Assembly: GCF_001746415.1 (NCBI RefSeq)
Contig: NZ_MEHJ01000001.1
Coordinates: 6,330,501-6,394,500 of the forward strand
Length of the DNA: 64,000 bases
Reading direction: 5' to 3'
Origin: Streptomyces agglomeratus
GTDB lineage: Bacteria > Actinomycetota > Actinomycetes > Streptomycetales > Streptomycetaceae
The notes below the pieces were generated by a model, which ran no database searches, had not been told where the DNA came from, and saw only the letters and a list, made by a program, of their open reading frames with translations. Position 1 is the stretch's first letter, and every line of letters starts with the position of its first letter. Both the position numbers and the translations under genes were made by a program. Positions 61,207 to 64,000 of this stretch are shown piece by piece.

Positions 61207-62013
61207 ATGACCGAGACTGTTGAGACCGCAGGGGCCGACGCCGTCGTCTGCCGCCGCCTGGTCGGACGTACCGCCGTCATCACCGGCGCCGGCAGCGGCA
61301 TCGGTCTCGCGACCGCGCGCCGCCTGGCCTCCGAGGGCGCGCGGGTCGTCTGCGGCGACATCGACGAGATCGCGGGCAAGGCCGCGGCCGACGAGGTGGG
61401 CGGCACGTTCGTACGGGTCGACGTCACCGACGCCGAGCAGGTCGACGCGCTGTTCAAGACGGCGTACGACACCTACGGCTCCGTCGACATCGCCTTCAAC
61501 AACGCGGGCATCTCACCGCCCGACGACGACTCGATCCTGACCACGGGCCTGGAGGCGTGGAAGCGCGTCCAGGACGTCAACCTCACCTCCGTCTACCTCT
61601 GCTGCAAGGCCGCCATCCCCTACATGCAGCGCCAGGGCCGCGGCTCCATCATCAACACCGCCTCGTTCGTCGCGATCATGGGTGCGGCGACCTCCCAGAT
61701 CTCGTACACGGCGTCCAAGGGCGGGGTCCTCGCGATGTCGCGCGAGCTGGGCGTGCAGTTCGCCCGCGAGGGCATCCGCGTGAACGCGCTCTGCCCCGGC
61801 CCGGTCAACACGCCCCTTCTCCAGGAGCTGTTCGCCAGCGACCCGGAGCGGGCGGCGCGGCGGCTCGTGCACATCCCGGTCGGCCGCTTCGCGGAGGCGC
61901 ACGAGATCGCGGCGGCGGTGGCGTTCCTGGCCAGCGACGACTCGTCGTTCATCAACGCCACGGACTTCCTGGTGGACGGGGGCATCGCGGGCGCGTACGT
62001 GACCCCGCTCTAG
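61207..62013 (+). CDS. Short-chain dehydrogenase/reductase
   Basis: SDR of 268 residues. The cofactor loop is TGAGSGIGLATAR near 28, with GDID after strand 2 hinting at NAD preference, the NNAG motif is present, and the active site is Ser in NTASF, Tyr and Lys in YTASKGG. The C-terminal PGPVNTPLLQE and FLVDGGIAGAYV are standard. GGAGG precedes the ATG. It lies at the end of the glnA4-ALDH operon and may oxidise the gamma-glutamyl alcohol to the aldehyde before the ALDH step, a role fitting the pathway but not demonstrated. Confidence 0.92.
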   Translation: MTETVETAGADAVVCRRLVGRTAVITGAGSGIGLATARRLASEGARVVCGDIDEIAGKAAADEVGGTFVRVDVTDAEQVDALFKTAYDTYGSVDIAFNNAGISPPDDDSILTTGLEAWKRVQDVNLTSVYLCCKAAIPYMQRQGRGSIINTASFVAIMGAATSQISYTASKGGVLAMSRELGVQFAREGIRVNALCPGPVNTPLLQELFASDPERAARRLVHIPVGRFAEAHEIAAAVAFLASDDSSFINATDFLVDGGIAGAYVTPL

Positions 62014-62022
62014 CCGGCCCGC

Positions 62023-62058
62023 GGGAGGCCGGACCGGACCCGCCGGCCCGGCCTTCCC
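62023..62058. terminator. Bidirectional hairpin between SDR and the PLP enzyme gene
   Basis: Stem GGGAGGCCGG paired with CCGGCCTTCCC (one bulge) in the 47-bp gap between convergent stops. Confidence 0.6.
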
Positions 62059-62060
62059 GT

Positions 62061-63263
62061 CTACAGGAACGTCCGCCCCTCACCCCGGTACGTCGGTACG
62101 GTCGCCACCACCTCGTCGCCCTCGATGAGCCGCAGCTCGTCGAACCGCTCACACATCTCGCCCGCCTTGGCGTGCCGGAACCACACCTTGTCGCCGATCA
62201 GCAGATCGTCCGCGGCGGAGCCGATCAGCGGGGTCTGCACCTCACCGGCCCCCTCCTGCGGGTCGTACCGCAACCCCTCCGGGAGGTACGGGACGGGCGA
62301 CCGGTCGGGGCCCGGGGCGCCCGACGCCGGATAGCCGCCGCCGAGCACTGTCACCACACCCACGCCCGGCCGGCGGACGACGGGCTGGGCGAAGAGGGCG
62401 GCGGGCCGTCCCGTGAACGACGAGTAGTTGTCGAACAAGCGCGGCACGTACAGCCCCGATCCCGCCGCGATCTCGGTCACCGCGGACTCCGCCGCGGTGT
62501 GCTGGACGCTGCCCGTGCCGCCGCCGTTGACGAACTCCAGGTCCGGCGCGACGGCCCGTACCGCGCGTACGACGGCCGCCCGGCGGGCCGCCAGCTCCTT
62601 GCGCGCCGCGTGCTGCATCACCCTGATCGCGCGGGAGCGCAGCGGTCGGCCGGCGAGCGAGTCGCCGACGCCGGCCACATGACCCTCGTACGCCATGATG
62701 CCGACCAGGCGGAATCCGGGGCGGCGGGCCACCGAGCGGGCCAGCTCGGCGAGTTGTGCGGGCTCGCGCAACGGCGAACGCAGCGCGCCGATCCGGACGC
62801 GGCCGCCGAGCAGCCGCAAGGAGGTGTCCAGCTCCAGGCAGACCCGTATCTCCTCCCGGCCGCCGTCCCGCGCCCGCTCGATCAGCTCCAGCTGCGCCGG
62901 ATCGTCGACCATCACGGTCACGGCGGCGGCGAGTTTCGGATCCCCGGCGAGCTCCGCGAATCCGCTCCTGTCCGCGGACGGATAGGCAAGAAGCACATCG
63001 TCGAACCCGGAGCGCGCGAGCCACAGCGACTCCGCCAGCGTGTACGACATGATGCCCGCGAAGCCGTCCCGCGCGAGCACGCGCTCCAGCAGGGCGCGGC
63101 AGCGTACGGACTTGCTGGCCACCCGGACCGGCTTGCCGGCCGCCCGGCGTACCAGGTCCGCGGCGTTGTCGTCGAACGCTTCCAGGTCGACGACTGCGAC
63201 GGGAGCGTCGAGGTGGGCGGTGGCCCGGTCGTACCGGGCCCGGTCGGCAGCGCGGGGTGTCAT
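62061..63263 (-). CDS. PLP-dependent amino-acid deaminase/aldolase (alanine-racemase-fold, D-threonine-aldolase-like)
   Basis: 400-residue fold-type-III PLP enzyme. VAVVDLEAFDDNAADLVRR leads to the PLP Lys51 in VRVASKSVR, the barrel contains GIMSYTLAESLWLA and GIMAYEGHVAG, and the C-terminal domain (from about 300) has VTVLGGGYPASG and the metal-type IGDKVWFRHAKAGEM seen in D-serine/D-threonine dehydratases and aldolases. The ATG at 63263 is used; the preceding frame is open but non-homologous. There is no clear RBS. The substrate is probably a D-hydroxy amino acid. Confidence 0.85.
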   Translation of the reverse strand: MTPRAADRARYDRATAHLDAPVAVVDLEAFDDNAADLVRRAAGKPVRVASKSVRCRALLERVLARDGFAGIMSYTLAESLWLARSGFDDVLLAYPSADRSGFAELAGDPKLAAAVTVMVDDPAQLELIERARDGGREEIRVCLELDTSLRLLGGRVRIGALRSPLREPAQLAELARSVARRPGFRLVGIMAYEGHVAGVGDSLAGRPLRSRAIRVMQHAARKELAARRAAVVRAVRAVAPDLEFVNGGGTGSVQHTAAESAVTEIAAGSGLYVPRLFDNYSSFTGRPAALFAQPVVRRPGVGVVTVLGGGYPASGAPGPDRSPVPYLPEGLRYDPQEGAGEVQTPLIGSAADDLLIGDKVWFRHAKAGEMCERFDELRLIEGDEVVATVPTYRGEGRTFL

Positions 63264-63465
63264 GGCCAGAGCTTGCCAGAGCGGATTACCACTGGGTAGG
63301 GGGATCATCCGGTCAGATGCCGCGAGGCCGGGGACTGATTCCCGAACGACGCGCGGCAGCCCGTAGAGTGACGCCCACGCGGTGAGGACGACTCGAACGG
63401 ACCTGCCCCGAACGGCGATCGGGCATCGCGGGGCACAGGCCGGGCGGACACGAACAGGGGGGCGG

Positions 63466-64000
63466 ATGAGCACCGAGGCACACCGTGCCCCCCTCCCACC
63501 CCGCCCCACGTCCCCGCCCGTCCCCCCTGCCCGGCAGCCCGCCCCCGCCCCGCCCTACGCCTCCCGCCCGGCCGCTCCGCCCGCCGGCCCCCGGCTCCTT
63601 TCCCCGCCGCGCCCCGCGCTTCTTCGCCGTCCGGCCCCCCGGGCCCCATGCCGCCCGCCGCGGGCGGCCGGTCGGGGCCCGCCGGGGAGCAGGCGCATGG
63701 GGCGCCCGCGCCGGGCACGCCTCGCCCGGGTGCCCGGAGCGGCCCCGGTGCCGCCGTGCCGTCGCCGCCGGGTGTGACAGGAGCCGCACTCGGCGGTCCG
63801 CCTGGCCGTCCCGGGCCGGGGTACACCGGCGACCCGAACGGGTCCGGCGCCCGTACCGGCGACGGGGCCCAGCAGGACAACCGGCGGCCGGCGGCCGGTG
63901 GCCCGCGCCCCATGGGCGGCCGTGACGTCGCCCCGGTGGAGACCACCGCCCGGCTGCGCCCCGTACCCGCCGCGCCGGGCGCCCTGCCGCCGCAGGTCCC
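63466..64000 (+). CDS. Pro/Ala/Gly-rich protein, partial at right edge, possibly frame-disrupted
   Basis: GGGGGGCGG precedes an ATG at 63466 whose product begins MSTEAHRAPLPPRPTSPP, a Pro-rich disordered N-terminus. That frame closes at 63777. A second frame, reading SPSGPPGPMPPAAGGRSG from about 63620 and GYTGDPNGSGARTGDGAQ later, is open to the end of the window and looks like the natural continuation, ending at VPAAPGALPPQV. Either a -1 shift or small indel occurs in the C-rich stretch near 63600-63640, or the gene starts at an internal ATG such as 63648. TAGAGT near 63364 is a possible -10. Function not recognised. Confidence 0.5.

Overview
The window is chromosomal DNA from a Streptomyces-type actinomycete. 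It is extremely GC-rich, with G or C at almost every third codon position. GTG starts are frequent, promoters carry TAGGCT/TAGGGT-type -10 boxes, and it holds a complete Pup-proteasome locus. As I remember it, the order glycerol operon, metH, arc/dop/pup/prcBA/pafA, pafBC, tatAC, opu, glnA4 is the order of the corresponding S. coelicolor region; I could not check this. I see no rRNA, tRNA, insertion sequence, integrase or CRISPR array.

Layout. 1-4.8 kb: glycerol catabolism (glpF, glpK, glpD, the last cut by the left edge) with its IclR-type regulator gylR. 5-9.4 kb: cobalamin-dependent methionine synthase metH and a HAD phosphatase. 9.4-13.1 kb: a long non-coding leader and two tandem peptide-type solute-binding lipoproteins without permeases. 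13.2-18 kb: an orphan NarL-type response regulator, an Fe-S RecB-like nuclease, a site-2 protease, tRNA m1A58 methyltransferase and a small secreted protein. 18-32 kb: ferredoxin, arc, dop, pup, prcB, prcA, a LacI/MFS pair, pafA, two FKBPs and the WYL activators pafB/pafC. 32-37.4 kb: tatA, tatC, a diacylglycerol-kinase-like gene and a HelY/Mtr4-like helicase. 37.4-39.8 kb: P450 and TetR. 39.9-45.9 kb: fasciclin lipoprotein, photolyase, anti-sigma and ECF sigma (SigK/RskA type), two membrane proteins and a MerR regulator. 45.9-54.7 kb: siderophore-interacting protein, 5'-3' exonuclease, glycine-betaine transporter, XRE-cupin regulator, metal-receptor protein, TDT transporter and LysR. 54.8-62 kb: a BMC-independent ethanolamine/amine utilisation cluster (puuD-type hydrolase, permease, FadR regulator, glnA4, aldehyde dehydrogenase, SDR). 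62-64 kb: a PLP amino-acid deaminase/aldolase and the start of a Pro-rich gene.

The regulatory DNA is the most informative part. (1) The sigma operon and the fasciclin lipoprotein are preceded by the same promoter, GGACCAATCC-N15-CCGAAT, an apparent SigK-type autoregulated regulon. (2) pup and the helicase carry the LexA-independent DNA-damage promoter (TGTCA... with 6 bp before TAGGNT) that PafBC is known to activate, and pafBC lies in the same locus. (3) The amine permease and glnA4 share CAATGGT-N8-ATACCT, a candidate operator for the FadR regulator between them. (4) gylR and glpF share a 17-bp motif that is a candidate GylR operator. (5) Further dyads lie at the LacI/MFS, MerR and LysR divergent promoters, and an iron box lies before the siderophore-interacting protein. 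Encoded Pup ends in Gly-Gly-Glu, so ligation should not need prior deamidation.
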